Shown here piece after piece: positions 17,101 through 24,259 of a stretch of DNA of 25,723 nt. The position numbers and the translations under genes were made by a program. Position 1 is the stretch's first letter; each line of letters starts with the position of its first letter. The notes beneath the pieces are model-generated. The model was not told the DNA's origin and searched no databases. It saw only the letters and a program-made list of their open reading frames with translations. Origin of the DNA: a virus; the IMG/VR virus record IMGVR_UViG_3300021598_000396, positions 1 to 25,723 of that record. One strand, given 5' to 3'.

Positions 17101-18379
17101 AGGACTTGCTGTTATGCTTAATCCATTAACAAACAATGGATACTATTTTGAGATTATTGCTTTAGGATCAAATAACTTAGATGACGCTAAAAAACAAAAT
17201 GTAAATGACGTTATATTTTATAAGATAAAGGCTTCTGGCTCTTCTGCTATTCCAATAAAACTATATGAAGGCTTAGCAGGAATTATAGTTGATGACGGAA
17301 TGTTTACTGGTCAGTACAGAATGGCTGCAGAAAAACATCCAACAGTTTATGATTTGTCTATTGAGTATCAAGATATAGGAACAAAAAGAAGATTCTTTTT
17401 GTATATAAACAACAACCTTGTTGCAGAGGTAGATGACGAAGACCCACTTCCAGTATACAATAATATGGCTCTCTTTGTTCGTGGTTCATCCAGAGTGATG
17501 TTTGAAAATATTTATGCTTTAGGATATAATTACTCACAAAATACTGCTTTTAAAATTAATGCCCCGATAGCATCAGCCTTTGGAGATTCTGAAATAAATG
17601 CAAACGAATCATTTATGAAGTACGCTATGAGTGGAGCAGTTCAAGAAACATATTTATCAGGAATAACCTCTGCCGAGCCATCAGCATTTGATATGTATTT
17701 TGAAGAATTCGGAACAATTATGAGAGAGGCTGCATCGTTTAATATTAAGTATGATAAAGCATACCCAGCCCTTTATGCAAAAATATCTCCTACTTTTAAT
17801 AAACTAAAAGGTTATGTTATTTCTGGATTTAGAGCAGGATCTTATGGGGCAGAGTTTTTAGTTTTTAATGCAACAGATACAACATTAAATTTAGATTCAA
17901 CATCTGGCAACTATTTAAAAATACAAGGAATAACATTTACCCAAGAATCAAATGTAGATTTAACAGTTGACGAATATTTTTCAAAAAATAGCAATCTTGC
18001 TAATCCAGAAGTAGTTGGATCTTCTTTGGTAGTGTCCCCGCTTAAAATTAAAAAAGATTATCAAGATATAAAGTTAAGCAGAATGTCTTATGGTAAAAAA
18101 GATTTTAGTTTAGATGTTCCATACATTCAGTCACAAGATGCTGCAGAAAGTTTAATGTCTTGGGTGATTAATAAAATAATGAAGCCAAGAAAGTCTGTTG
18201 GAGTTAAGATTTTTGCAAATCCAATGATTCAATTAGGAGACATAATTAATTTAGACTATATTGATAATTTAATTGAAATGGTTTCACCAAAAAGCAGTAG
18301 ATTTGTTGTGTACAATATAGAGTACTCTAAAGATCAAAGTGGTCCATCAATGACAGTATTTTTAAGTGAGGTAGTTTAA
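14105..18379 (+). CDS. Large tail-hub / tail-associated minor tail protein
   Basis: A 1424-residue protein. ATG 14105 overlaps the previous stop (TAATG); an upstream in-frame ATG at 14072 would lie inside the previous gene and is unlikely. Residues about 400-600 (from RVLEFSVNKSASDLG through PPEKSVAEVLEDIA) resemble the hub domain of tail-associated proteins at the siphophage tip, and the last 70 residues (IQLGDIINLDYIDN, FVVYNIEYSKDQSG) are typical of the end of such proteins. Residues about 950-1150 have a LamG/concanavalin-like strand pattern (YYFEIIALG, RRFFLYINNNLVAEV, MALFVRG), suggesting carbohydrate binding. It probably forms the tail-tip hub and contacts the host surface. No hydrolase active site was recognised. 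The domain calls are from pattern only. Confidence 0.65.
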   Translation: MFQNKELLDYIETSSSVKTKSSVIAEWNMNIATNISMLGNYRYRPNDPTSIYRTIPNTFIVENKDSSPAFYYGATDADVVIDGGFEDNGDPAILKPIKEKMKMLYSLEDCFGYQRPRSGINKATYLNGKFLHNPNINMAKRPRYYMSDKDDPFKYWTSFRTENGIEYGVANKTINGKHRIEDTAPFVVYKEKVPANRLIVKMQTNTGEIDYRTFYNSSESFLDPYYGEANQTTPNNWKIQVLKNNNWVDAISFSDRDRRKDGKSIIGSDGYVEVSYGLIVPKIYSNIFKFIAELSSETLKPETAQEGDAYLVISNSMSLGTYYVWYKGEWKTFIPSYGWRLEDSNVGTLTSFVTDLTNPPAFTISNQIKYKEFEYISGIRIVIDSMNKFDSTFDLIELSPRLVSDLSDRVLEFSVNKSASDLGVSGLPVGQLLASTGSISLFDFDDAFHPSNNLSIISKYVSKNIQFKLYEVITDNSATEYYIPIKTMYSDGFPKLDNQSKEVSIELRDLYFYFESRIAPQILLTNTSVSSAVSLLLDSIGFSNYVFKRVEGESEVIIPYFFIPPEKSVAEVLEDIAVSTQTAMFFDEYNNFVMMSKDYIMPSVNQRPVDITLYGTTDFSDTGVIKNERTNNKLSNILEITSQDNEVYNDGKITYTARSIERSVGTVRQASLVDNEKVWIYKPVVLWELGGSEGTKSINQEIQNQSTYSLSAIPLNSNLSSEVPSVKNNRVVDNVIDFGEGIFFITRYNGYFYSNGEIIKYDAVQYNISGTGDVWIDSVQEYEKYFSSLPFNGKIYPTGLVRIYSEPNYEEVFGVTKLKNGPVAKHGRGQFGTAVISHSAGVSPYWSNNENVRGCTMESKYLFNLNQTLPATTVGPAGINNTLAQKTSRSGIIKNPLASKYISESNINAMLSTQAGTIQSSALIMNGPGFTTTESPLDFVSYVYKNLSNKYKHFGTRMRVIGKIENDANRGQTSVGAATYYTVAGTTPDKSISVVGGSGGLAVMLNPLTNNGYYFEIIALGSNNLDDAKKQNVNDVIFYKIKASGSSAIPIKLYEGLAGIIVDDGMFTGQYRMAAEKHPTVYDLSIEYQDIGTKRRFFLYINNNLVAEVDDEDPLPVYNNMALFVRGSSRVMFENIYALGYNYSQNTAFKINAPIASAFGDSEINANESFMKYAMSGAVQETYLSGITSAEPSAFDMYFEEFGTIMREAASFNIKYDKAYPALYAKISPTFNKLKGYVISGFRAGSYGAEFLVFNATDTTLNLDSTSGNYLKIQGITFTQESNVDLTVDEYFSKNSNLANPEVVGSSLVVSPLKIKKDYQDIKLSRMSYGKKDFSLDVPYIQSQDAAESLMSWVINKIMKPRKSVGVKIFANPMIQLGDIINLDYIDNLIEMVSPKSSRFVVYNIEYSKDQSGPSMTVFLSEVV

Positions 18380-18885
18380 TGGCAACTGATGCAGTAGCAA
18401 ATCAATCTATGTCTATTTCACAGCGCCATATGGAGCAGTTGAACTTATCTCAGAAGGCAACAAAGCCTGCAACCCCACCTTTACTTGCACTTAGCAATCC
18501 AACTCTAAGTGAAGAGAGGATGACAGACTTAATTTTTGAAAATATTGGGGGACAAGAATTAATTAATATTTCAAGAAATGATATTATTGACGGGCAAGAT
18601 GTAGTCTATAGCCCAATAAAAAATCTAAAAGACCTATACATTCAGTATAACCCAAACAACATAATCAGGTTAGAAAGTACTTCCGATACATATTTTAAAA
18701 ACTTTCCAATTAAATTAGAGAACAAACTTCCAGCCTACGGAACAGGTCCAAATGGCGAGGTGGTATATATAGATCCAACTACAGGAGATATGGTCATAAA
18801 CGTTTCATCACTTGATCCTGACGAGCAGGTAGATATACAAATATTGGATAGTGGAGATACACTTAATGGTACAATATATGAATAG
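18379..18885 (+). CDS. Minor tail protein, small conserved
   Basis: A 168-residue protein whose ATG overlaps the hub gene stop by one base (TAATG). The first 40 residues are polar and probably flexible (SQRHMEQLNLSQKATKPATP); the rest is predicted beta-rich (IIDGQDVVYSPIKNLKDLYI, GEVVYIDPTTGDMVINVS). I recognise it only as a conserved protein of tail operons in actinobacteriophages. It sits between the tail hub and the presumed fibre, so an adaptor or connector role is plausible. No catalytic motif is visible. Confidence 0.55.
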   Translation: MATDAVANQSMSISQRHMEQLNLSQKATKPATPPLLALSNPTLSEERMTDLIFENIGGQELINISRNDIIDGQDVVYSPIKNLKDLYIQYNPNNIIRLESTSDTYFKNFPIKLENKLPAYGTGPNGEVVYIDPTTGDMVINVSSLDPDEQVDIQILDSGDTLNGTIYE

Positions 18886-18893
18886 GAGTAAAA

Positions 18894-20291
18894 ATGATAA
18901 CTAATACAGGTAAAAATATTTTGGCTAAATACCTTATTGGGCAGGCACCTGCCTATGCTTCACATATTGCAATTGGTTGTGGAGCAAAGCCACTAGCCCT
19001 TAATGCAACACTTGGAGACTATTCAGACAAGCAATCATTAGACTTTGAAATGTTTCGTGTACCCATTACTTCTCGTGGATATGTTACCGAAGAAGGCCAA
19101 TCAAAAATTGTTTTTACAGCAGAACTTCCCACTGCAGAAAGATATGAAATAACTGAAGTTGGACTGTGGTCTGCTGGGGCTAATCCAAGCGCAGGAGCCT
19201 ATGACAGTAAAACTATTTATTCTTTTAGCGGAGCAGAAAACTGGGAGCACCATATACAAACAAACTCATTAAGCATTCCAAGCATACAAATATCTTTAGG
19301 TGATAATAATATTATTACTGGTTCTTATAAAATAGATTCATCAAGAAAATACTCTTCAACTGGAATACTAACAGAACTGCCAGTGTTTCAAACCAATGCA
19401 GATAACCCAACCTTTACAAACTCTGAGAGAGTAAATAGGTATGAAAGATGTAGATTCTTAAATAACATAATGATGATAAGAGGAGATATGAGCAATCTAT
19501 CTCTTACAGATGGAGCAGTTGGTATTCCAACAGGGTCAACTCACATACATCTAACTGGAGTAAATCTTGATTTTAATAAAAATGCTCCTACTGATCAACT
19601 TAAACTTGCATTTTCTGTTGTTAATAAAGATGGAGAGTCTTCAATTCAGCCAGATGAAGTAAGAATTGTTGTTGAGTTTTCAGATACAGATGAAGCAACT
19701 ACAACTGGCGCTCAGTATGCAAGACTCCAAGTAGCATTAAAAGAAACAGACTCAGGTGTTGATTTTGCAACAAATAGGTATTTTGTTTCTTCTGTGGCAC
19801 TACAAGACTTGCTTAAAACATCTGGCTTTACTTGGAATATTGTAGACACTGTAAAGTTTTATGCCACAGTAATAAAAGGCACTGCATTGGTTAGTAATAA
19901 ATCTGCAACCGATACTGTTGTAACTTTAACGACTTCCGCTAATCATAGTTTTAGTGTAGGGAACAAAATTATTGTTGCTGGTTTAGGAAACTCTGGAAGA
20001 TTTGACGGCACATTTGAAATTACAGAAGTTACATCAAATACTATAAAGTATAATAGCGCAGGGGCTGTCGTATCTTCAACTGCAGTATCCCCAACAGTAC
20101 AGATTGCTTCTCCAAGCGATAACTACTATGTTGCATTAGATGCTTTAAGATTAGAAAATATAACATCTTCTAACCCAGTTTATGGTTTAAGTGGCTACTC
20201 TGTTATTAAAAACACAGGATCTCAGCCAATTCTTAAGTCTCCTAATACTACTAACCATATTGAGTTTAGGTTTGGGATGGATGTGCTTTAG
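18894..20291 (+). CDS. Minor tail / tail fibre protein
   Basis: A 465-residue protein. ATG 18894 has AGGAG at 18884-18888, overlapping the upstream TAG stop. Residues 1-125 (MITNTGKNILAKYLIGQAP; IAIGCGAKPL; ERYEITEVGLWSAGANPSAG) form a conserved attachment-type domain known from phage tail fibre genes. The remainder is Thr/Ser/Asn-rich and beta-rich, with a small repeat-like domain near 335-405 (TVVTLTTSANHSFSVGNKI, GRFDGTFEITEVTSNTIKY) resembling bacterial Ig-like or carbohydrate-binding modules. It is likely part of the host-recognition apparatus. The receptor cannot be deduced. Confidence 0.6.
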   Translation: MITNTGKNILAKYLIGQAPAYASHIAIGCGAKPLALNATLGDYSDKQSLDFEMFRVPITSRGYVTEEGQSKIVFTAELPTAERYEITEVGLWSAGANPSAGAYDSKTIYSFSGAENWEHHIQTNSLSIPSIQISLGDNNIITGSYKIDSSRKYSSTGILTELPVFQTNADNPTFTNSERVNRYERCRFLNNIMMIRGDMSNLSLTDGAVGIPTGSTHIHLTGVNLDFNKNAPTDQLKLAFSVVNKDGESSIQPDEVRIVVEFSDTDEATTTGAQYARLQVALKETDSGVDFATNRYFVSSVALQDLLKTSGFTWNIVDTVKFYATVIKGTALVSNKSATDTVVTLTTSANHSFSVGNKIIVAGLGNSGRFDGTFEITEVTSNTIKYNSAGAVVSSTAVSPTVQIASPSDNYYVALDALRLENITSSNPVYGLSGYSVIKNTGSQPILKSPNTTNHIEFRFGMDVL

Positions 20292-20761
20292 TGTCAGATC
20301 CAATAGTAAAAAAGGTAGTAATTAAAAAACAAGATTTACCTGCTTTTAATGGAGTTTCACAAAACTATTTAGTTAGATATAGAATAGTTTCAGATGATAA
20401 AAACAGAACGTCGCATTGGTCCCCATACTATAAGGTTGATGTTGAGCCTGAGATAGATAGAGACCTGCTGCCAACACCAGAGCCCTGGATTCCACACTCT
20501 GTGGCAGTAAGTGAAAACAAGCAAATTATCAATGTTGTTTGGACTCCTCCTGCAAATTTAAAGTCTGATTTTGATTTGTATGTTAAATGGGGAACAGATA
20601 ATTTTAAATATGTTGGTTCTATTCAAACATTTTCATATACTGTTCAGGCTTCAGCAGGATATACCACAGTAAAGTTTGCTGTTCAAGTTCCAACATTTCC
20701 TAAAGAGAGATTTACTAAGGCTACACTTTTTGAGTCTGATCCAGAAAGCCTAGTGGTATAA
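20291..20761 (+). CDS. Minor tail protein with fibronectin-III-like domain
   Basis: A 156-residue protein with a GTG start overlapping the preceding TAG by one base (TAGTG), again implying coupled translation. Residues about 25-55 (QNYLVRYRIVSDDKNRTSHWS) and 68-150 (IINVVWTPPANLKSDFDLYVKW, TTVKFAVQVP) have the strand pattern and Trp/Tyr positions of fibronectin type III-like folds, common in phage tail-tip proteins as weak surface-binding modules. Its stop codon is embedded in the candidate promoter for the next gene. Confidence 0.5.
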   Translation: MSDPIVKKVVIKKQDLPAFNGVSQNYLVRYRIVSDDKNRTSHWSPYYKVDVEPEIDRDLLPTPEPWIPHSVAVSENKQIINVVWTPPANLKSDFDLYVKWGTDNFKYVGSIQTFSYTVQASAGYTTVKFAVQVPTFPKERFTKATLFESDPESLVV

Positions 20762-20762
20762 T
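20754..20762 (+). promoter_or_regulatory. Extended -10 promoter, leaderless start for 20769 gene
   Basis: TGGTATAAT overlaps the last codons and stop of the upstream gene. The hexamer ends six bases before ATG 20769, the same spacing as before ATG 529, and there is no Shine-Dalgarno sequence. Transcription would begin at or next to the start codon. No -35 at good spacing is seen. Confidence 0.5.
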
Positions 20763-20768
20763 AGTATT

Positions 20769-21185
20769 ATGGCAAAAATTCCTCTACCAGAGCGTGGTCA
20801 ACCACTAGATGTGACCTATATTTCTCAATTAGCACAGGTAGTTAATGAGTTGTCTGCTGCAGTATCTCCAGCAAACTATAAATATATATCAGTTGATACT
20901 CCAAATAATGGTAAACAAAATATTAAAACTAGTGAAGCAAGAGTAATTGGTGGCGCTGTTAGGGTAGTCCCTAGTGGAACAATTACCGCTGGAGAAGAAA
21001 AATCATTTACTTATTCTTTTGCTGGAGCAGCAATAAATGTTGGGAATACGGTTGCTGGTAAAAATGTTACGGTTGTTCTAAAAAGCATAACAACTTCTGG
21101 TCTTGAGGGGTTTGTAAGATTTAACACAAGCGGAGATAACGTCACGGTTGATGTTAACTTAATTATCATTGGCGTACCAAATTAA
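20769..21185 (+). CDS. Hypothetical beta-rich protein, probable tail fibre/tip component
   Basis: A 138-residue protein that I do not recognise by family. A short helical start (PLDVTYISQLAQVVNELSAA) is followed by a beta-rich domain with alternating Val/Thr/Gly strands (ITAGEEKSFTYSFAGAAINV, NVTVVLKSITTSGLEGFVRF, NVTVDVNLIIIG). This resembles small trimeric fibre-tip or carbohydrate-binding modules. It is the last gene before the regulatory and replication genes and has its own candidate promoter, so it may be expressed separately from the tail operon. No signal peptide or catalytic motif is seen. Confidence 0.5.
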   Translation: MAKIPLPERGQPLDVTYISQLAQVVNELSAAVSPANYKYISVDTPNNGKQNIKTSEARVIGGAVRVVPSGTITAGEEKSFTYSFAGAAINVGNTVAGKNVTVVLKSITTSGLEGFVRFNTSGDNVTVDVNLIIIGVPN

Positions 21186-21376
21186 TGCTAAAGTGCAAAA
21201 AATGTAGTGGGAGAATGTTTCTTGATAGACAATACAGTTCAGTTGGACACCTTGAAACCTACTGCATTGCGTGTGGAGCAAGAAGTTTTTATAACCGACC
21301 AGAGAATTCTGCGGAGGGTCTATGGCTATTAAAAAAGGAACTATTGAGAATGAAGGCTACAATCTCCTCCCTGTAA
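21185..21376 (+). CDS. Small zinc-ribbon protein
   Basis: A 63-residue protein beginning at an ATG that overlaps the previous stop (TAATG). Cys 4, Cys 7, Cys 27 and Cys 30 form a CxxC-x19-CxxC pair, the pattern of a zinc ribbon. The rest includes a basic, hydrophobic C-terminal helix (LWLLKKELLRMKATISSL). Such proteins usually bind nucleic acid or act as transcription accessories; the target is unknown. Its last 55 bases overlap the start of the next gene in another frame, which suggests the two are translated in a coupled way. Confidence 0.65.
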   Translation: MLKCKKCSGRMFLDRQYSSVGHLETYCIACGARSFYNRPENSAEGLWLLKKELLRMKATISSL

Positions 21377-21864
21377 TTCCAGGGAATAAAAAGGTTTGGT
21401 TTCTAAATGGAGACCTTGTTAGAATACATCATCTCAATAAATCTAACGGTATTATGTCTGTCTATAATATAACAAAAGATCAGATTGAAAGTTGTTTAAT
21501 TTCTGATTTTAAAAAGAAGCGTGAAAGAGCCTACACTGTTAGAGAGACTGCTGATTTAGTTAATAGACATAAAAAATATATGCCATCATTAATGAGACGA
21601 GGAATCATTCCATTTCCAATGGGATCTCAAAAAGGTGGAGCAAGAGGTTTTCAAGTTAGATCATATTACTCAGAATCCCAGGTAAGAGAGATTCGTGATA
21701 TACTTGCTACATACCATATTGGTAGACCAAGAAAAGACAATTTAATAACAAACGATATCACCCCAAGCAAGCAAGAGTTGACACGAAGAATGGGCGATGG
21801 TATACTTACATATACGAGAACTGAAGATGGACGATTCATTCCAATCTGGTCTGAATCTATTTAA
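21322..21864 (+). CDS. Helix-turn-helix (MerR-like) DNA-binding protein
   Basis: A 180-residue protein whose start lies inside the zinc-ribbon gene (55-base overlap), supported by GGAGGG at 21313-21318, close to the ATG. Residues about 69-135 (RAYTVRETADLVNRHKKYMP, RGIIPFP, YYSESQVREIRDILATYHIG) match a winged helix-turn-helix of the MerR/excisionase type: a TVRETADLV helix pair, then a RGIIP turn and a second helical element. It is likely a phage transcription regulator placed between late tail genes and replication genes, where a switch would make sense. The N-terminal 65 residues are not recognised. Confidence 0.6.
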   Translation: MAIKKGTIENEGYNLLPVIPGNKKVWFLNGDLVRIHHLNKSNGIMSVYNITKDQIESCLISDFKKKRERAYTVRETADLVNRHKKYMPSLMRRGIIPFPMGSQKGGARGFQVRSYYSESQVREIRDILATYHIGRPRKDNLITNDITPSKQELTRRMGDGILTYTRTEDGRFIPIWSESI

Positions 21865-21877
21865 CGAAGGGTATGAA

Positions 21878-22084
21878 ATGGAAAACGAAGACACTAAGGT
21901 ATCTGTTACATTGGGATACACACTTAATCTTGGAAACTTTCAATCGCTAAGACTTGATCTTGGTGTTGTTGATTCACGTAAAAATGGAGAAAATGTAAAT
22001 CAAGCATTTGAGCGTGTCTATAAGTTTGTAGAAGATAAGTTAACTGAAAAGATTAACGAAGCAAAGTCTGAAATCAACGAGTAA
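21878..22084 (+). CDS. Hypothetical protein, 68 aa
   Basis: An acidic 68-residue protein of unknown function. ATG 21878 is chosen because GAAGGG at 21866-21871 lies at good spacing; the longer frame from ATG 21797 would run 68 bases into the upstream gene and has no clear ribosome site. A strand pair (KVSVTLGYTLNLGNFQSLRL) is followed by an amphipathic helix (NQAFERVYKFVEDKLTEKIN). Its place in the replication cluster hints at a nucleic-acid or replication-accessory role, which the sequence alone does not show. Confidence 0.6.
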   Translation: MENEDTKVSVTLGYTLNLGNFQSLRLDLGVVDSRKNGENVNQAFERVYKFVEDKLTEKINEAKSEINE

Positions 22085-22392
22085 TGGCTGAACGCAAAGA
22101 CCGAATGGCTTTGCTTTCAAGATACAGCAAGTATCATACCGCAAGGTACGAGTCAAAGCCATCACTTAATTTAAACGTAGAGCAGTGGGCCTCTGACGGC
22201 CTTGTAGAGTCATACGGATTATCTGGTTGCTACGATATACTTGAGTACTACTTTTCAGTTGCAGAGAATCCATCTTGGAATCACTTTGCATATAATGCAG
22301 AAAAAATTTTACAGGCACAAAAAGATAAAAAGCGGGATGATGAAGAGAGAGCGGAGCGTAGAAGAATGGCTAAGGAGTGGCTAAGTGAATAA
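22084..22392 (+). CDS. Hypothetical protein upstream of helicase, 102 aa
   Basis: A 102-residue protein starting at a TAATG overlap with the previous gene and ending 8 bases inside the helicase gene. The first 70 residues are probably globular and helical (VESYGLSGCYDILEYYFSVA), and the last 30 are strongly charged (KKRDDEERAERRRMAKEWLSE). The tight link to the helicase suggests an accessory role such as helicase recruitment, but I recognise no helicase-loader motif. Family unknown. Confidence 0.6.
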   Translation: MAERKDRMALLSRYSKYHTARYESKPSLNLNVEQWASDGLVESYGLSGCYDILEYYFSVAENPSWNHFAYNAEKILQAQKDKKRDDEERAERRRMAKEWLSE

Positions 22393-23605
22393 TACAGAGT
22401 CTAAACTAATCACGGCAGTTCTTCAAGATAAGCAGATCCACGTTCTACTACAAGCAAATGTAGATAATCTTCTAAGAACCCACGGAGATATCTGGAACTT
22501 TATCAGACTATACTTTGAGAACAACAAGTCTTTACCACCTGCAGAACTTGTTACAGAAAAATTTAGAGACTTTGCTCCTATAGCAAATGTTGGAGCAACA
22601 AAACATCACCTTGAAGAGTTGCAAGGCGAATATCTAAACGATAGTCTTAAAGATATCTTAAGATCAGCAGCAAGTAATGTTCAGAATAATCAGGGTAATG
22701 TTGCATTAAATGATTTAATTACACAAACATCAGAGTTAAAGAAAAACACTTCAGCAATTCGTGATATTGATGTTACTGATCTTGAGTCAGCAGTTGCATA
22801 CTTTGAGAATCTAAAGATTCAGCAGGCTGCAGGTCACGTTGGTATTAAAACAAATCTTCCAGGATTTGATAACTATCTTCCTTCTGGAATTATGCCAGGG
22901 CAGTTAGGAGTCTTTCTAGCATACCCAGGTATAGGAAAGTCGTGGATGGCTCTATACTTTGCTGTACAGGCCTGGAAACAGGGTAAGACACCCCTTGTAA
23001 TTTCTCTTGAGATGTCGGAAACAGAAGTTCGTAATCGTGTGTTTACTATTATGGGTGAAGGGCTTTGGTCACACCGCAAGTTAAGTAATGGAGATGTTGA
23101 ATTAGATACACTTAAGGCTTGGCACGAAAGACATCTAAAGGGTAAGCCAGAGTTCCATATTATCTCTAATGATCAAGGCGGAGAAATTAATCCTTCAGTA
23201 CTTCGTGGAAAGATTGACCAATATAAACCAGACTTTGTAATTGTTGACTACCTACAGTTGATGGCTCCTAATCAGAAGTCAGATAATGAAACGGTACGAA
23301 TGAAGAACCTTTCAAGAGAACTTAAACTTATGGCTATTGGTGAAGAGGTTCCAATTATTGCTATCTCATCAGCAACACCAGATGATGTTAATGATCTGAG
23401 TGGAGTTCCTACCTTGGGTCAAACTGCTTGGTCAAGACAGATTGCATACGATGCGGACTGGGTTATCGCACTTGGAAGAGCATCAAATAGCGATGTTATT
23501 GAGTGCGCTTTTAGAAAAAACCGTAATGGATTTATGGGGGACTTTTTAGTACAGGTCGACTTTGATAAAGGATATTATCGATATAAAGATTTTGAGGATA
23601 AGTAA
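22385..23605 (+). CDS. dnaB: Replicative DNA helicase, DnaB-like
   Basis: A 406-residue protein of the RecA-fold DnaB helicase family, which unwinds the phage replication fork. The start is GTG 22385 with AAGGAG at 22372-22377. Visible motifs: Walker A AYPGIGKS (179-186, Lys 185), a following SLEMSETEVRNR stretch typical of DnaB motif 1a, Walker B FVIVDYLQL (Asp 288), the RMKNLSRELKLMA helix and EVPIIAISSAT, and a final AFRKNRNG that could contain an arginine-finger region. Residues 1-150 form a shorter helical N-terminal region than in bacterial DnaB. The normal glutamine-rich sensor is SSATPD here. It overlaps the preceding gene by 8 bases. Confidence 0.9.
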   Translation: MNNTESKLITAVLQDKQIHVLLQANVDNLLRTHGDIWNFIRLYFENNKSLPPAELVTEKFRDFAPIANVGATKHHLEELQGEYLNDSLKDILRSAASNVQNNQGNVALNDLITQTSELKKNTSAIRDIDVTDLESAVAYFENLKIQQAAGHVGIKTNLPGFDNYLPSGIMPGQLGVFLAYPGIGKSWMALYFAVQAWKQGKTPLVISLEMSETEVRNRVFTIMGEGLWSHRKLSNGDVELDTLKAWHERHLKGKPEFHIISNDQGGEINPSVLRGKIDQYKPDFVIVDYLQLMAPNQKSDNETVRMKNLSRELKLMAIGEEVPIIAISSATPDDVNDLSGVPTLGQTAWSRQIAYDADWVIALGRASNSDVIECAFRKNRNGFMGDFLVQVDFDKGYYRYKDFEDK

Positions 23606-23606
23606 T

Positions 23607-24179
23607 ATGAGTCAAACTCCTAAACTTGATACAGACTTTGTAACTATATATAAAAACAATTTAGACAGCAAGCACCTGATTGGCTTGATTGAACTTGTTA
23701 ATAAAGAATCTTATAAATTTAAAATTGTAGAAAGACGGCCTCACCTAACAATGGAACTCCCTGTAGTCCATAATGAAGAAGATAATCACGCTGCTATAGA
23801 ACTAAGGTCTATATTTAATAATATTCTACACGAATCTCTTATAGACTTTTTAAAAAGAAAAAATATAAAAAGAGTCAAGCAGTCTATGCTAAACAATAAC
23901 TATATTAGTGTTTCTAAAATGATCGTAGGTACTCCTCAAATGGATGTACACAAAGATCTTAACGAGGATAGTCCGCTAACTGACAGTTTTATAGCAATGC
24001 TTTACGTTAATGATAATTTTGATAATGGAGAACTGTACTTCCCAGATAATGATTTTATTTATAAGCCACAGGCTGGGGATATGGTATATTATAAAAGAAG
24101 TGTGTCTCACGGTGTCAATGTTGTGACAAGTGGTGAGAGGTATACGATTGGTTGTGGGTTCCTTGGTCCCATTGTGTAG
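23607..24179 (+). CDS. 2-oxoglutarate/Fe(II)-dependent oxygenase
   Basis: A 190-residue protein of the prolyl-4-hydroxylase-like superfamily. Metal ligands are visible as HKD (His 115, Asp 117) and a distal His 168 in SVSHGV, with Arg 178 in GERYTIG as the 2-oxoglutarate-binding arginine; GELYFP and QAGDMVYY are typical surrounding strands. It could hydroxylate protein or nucleic acid; the substrate cannot be named. ATG 23607 is chosen because it comes just after the helicase stop; an upstream in-frame ATG at 23562 would overlap that gene. It is AT-rich and prefers AAA for lysine (about 11 of 14), unlike the neighbouring helicase, so it may be a later arrival between helicase and primase. Confidence 0.8.
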   Translation: MSQTPKLDTDFVTIYKNNLDSKHLIGLIELVNKESYKFKIVERRPHLTMELPVVHNEEDNHAAIELRSIFNNILHESLIDFLKRKNIKRVKQSMLNNNYISVSKMIVGTPQMDVHKDLNEDSPLTDSFIAMLYVNDNFDNGELYFPDNDFIYKPQAGDMVYYKRSVSHGVNVVTSGERYTIGCGFLGPIV

Positions 24180-24259
24180 ATCGTTTTTTTGGGGTTTTAG
24201 AGATAGGATCCTAAGATGTCAGGGTTAATAAAAATTAAGATAGGTAGGTATAATATGGT
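24180..24259 (+). promoter_or_regulatory. Intergenic region with leaderless promoter for 24260 gene
   Basis: This 80-base gap holds a T-run at 24184-24190 with no convincing stem before it, a 10-base palindrome TAGGATCCTA (24204-24213), and TATAAT at 24249-24254 preceded by AGG. The -10 ends five bases before ATG 24260, and there is no Shine-Dalgarno sequence, so a leaderless transcript is likely. It would restart expression after the oxygenase gene. Confidence 0.45.

Noticed and set aside
21797-21877. Upstream start for the 68-residue protein
   Set aside because: It overlaps the helix-turn-helix gene by 68 bases without a ribosome site; ATG 21878 has GAAGGG at good spacing.
24204-24213. 10-base palindrome TAGGATCCTA as an operator
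   Set aside because: Palindromes of this length are expected many times by chance; no second copy was noticed near another promoter.
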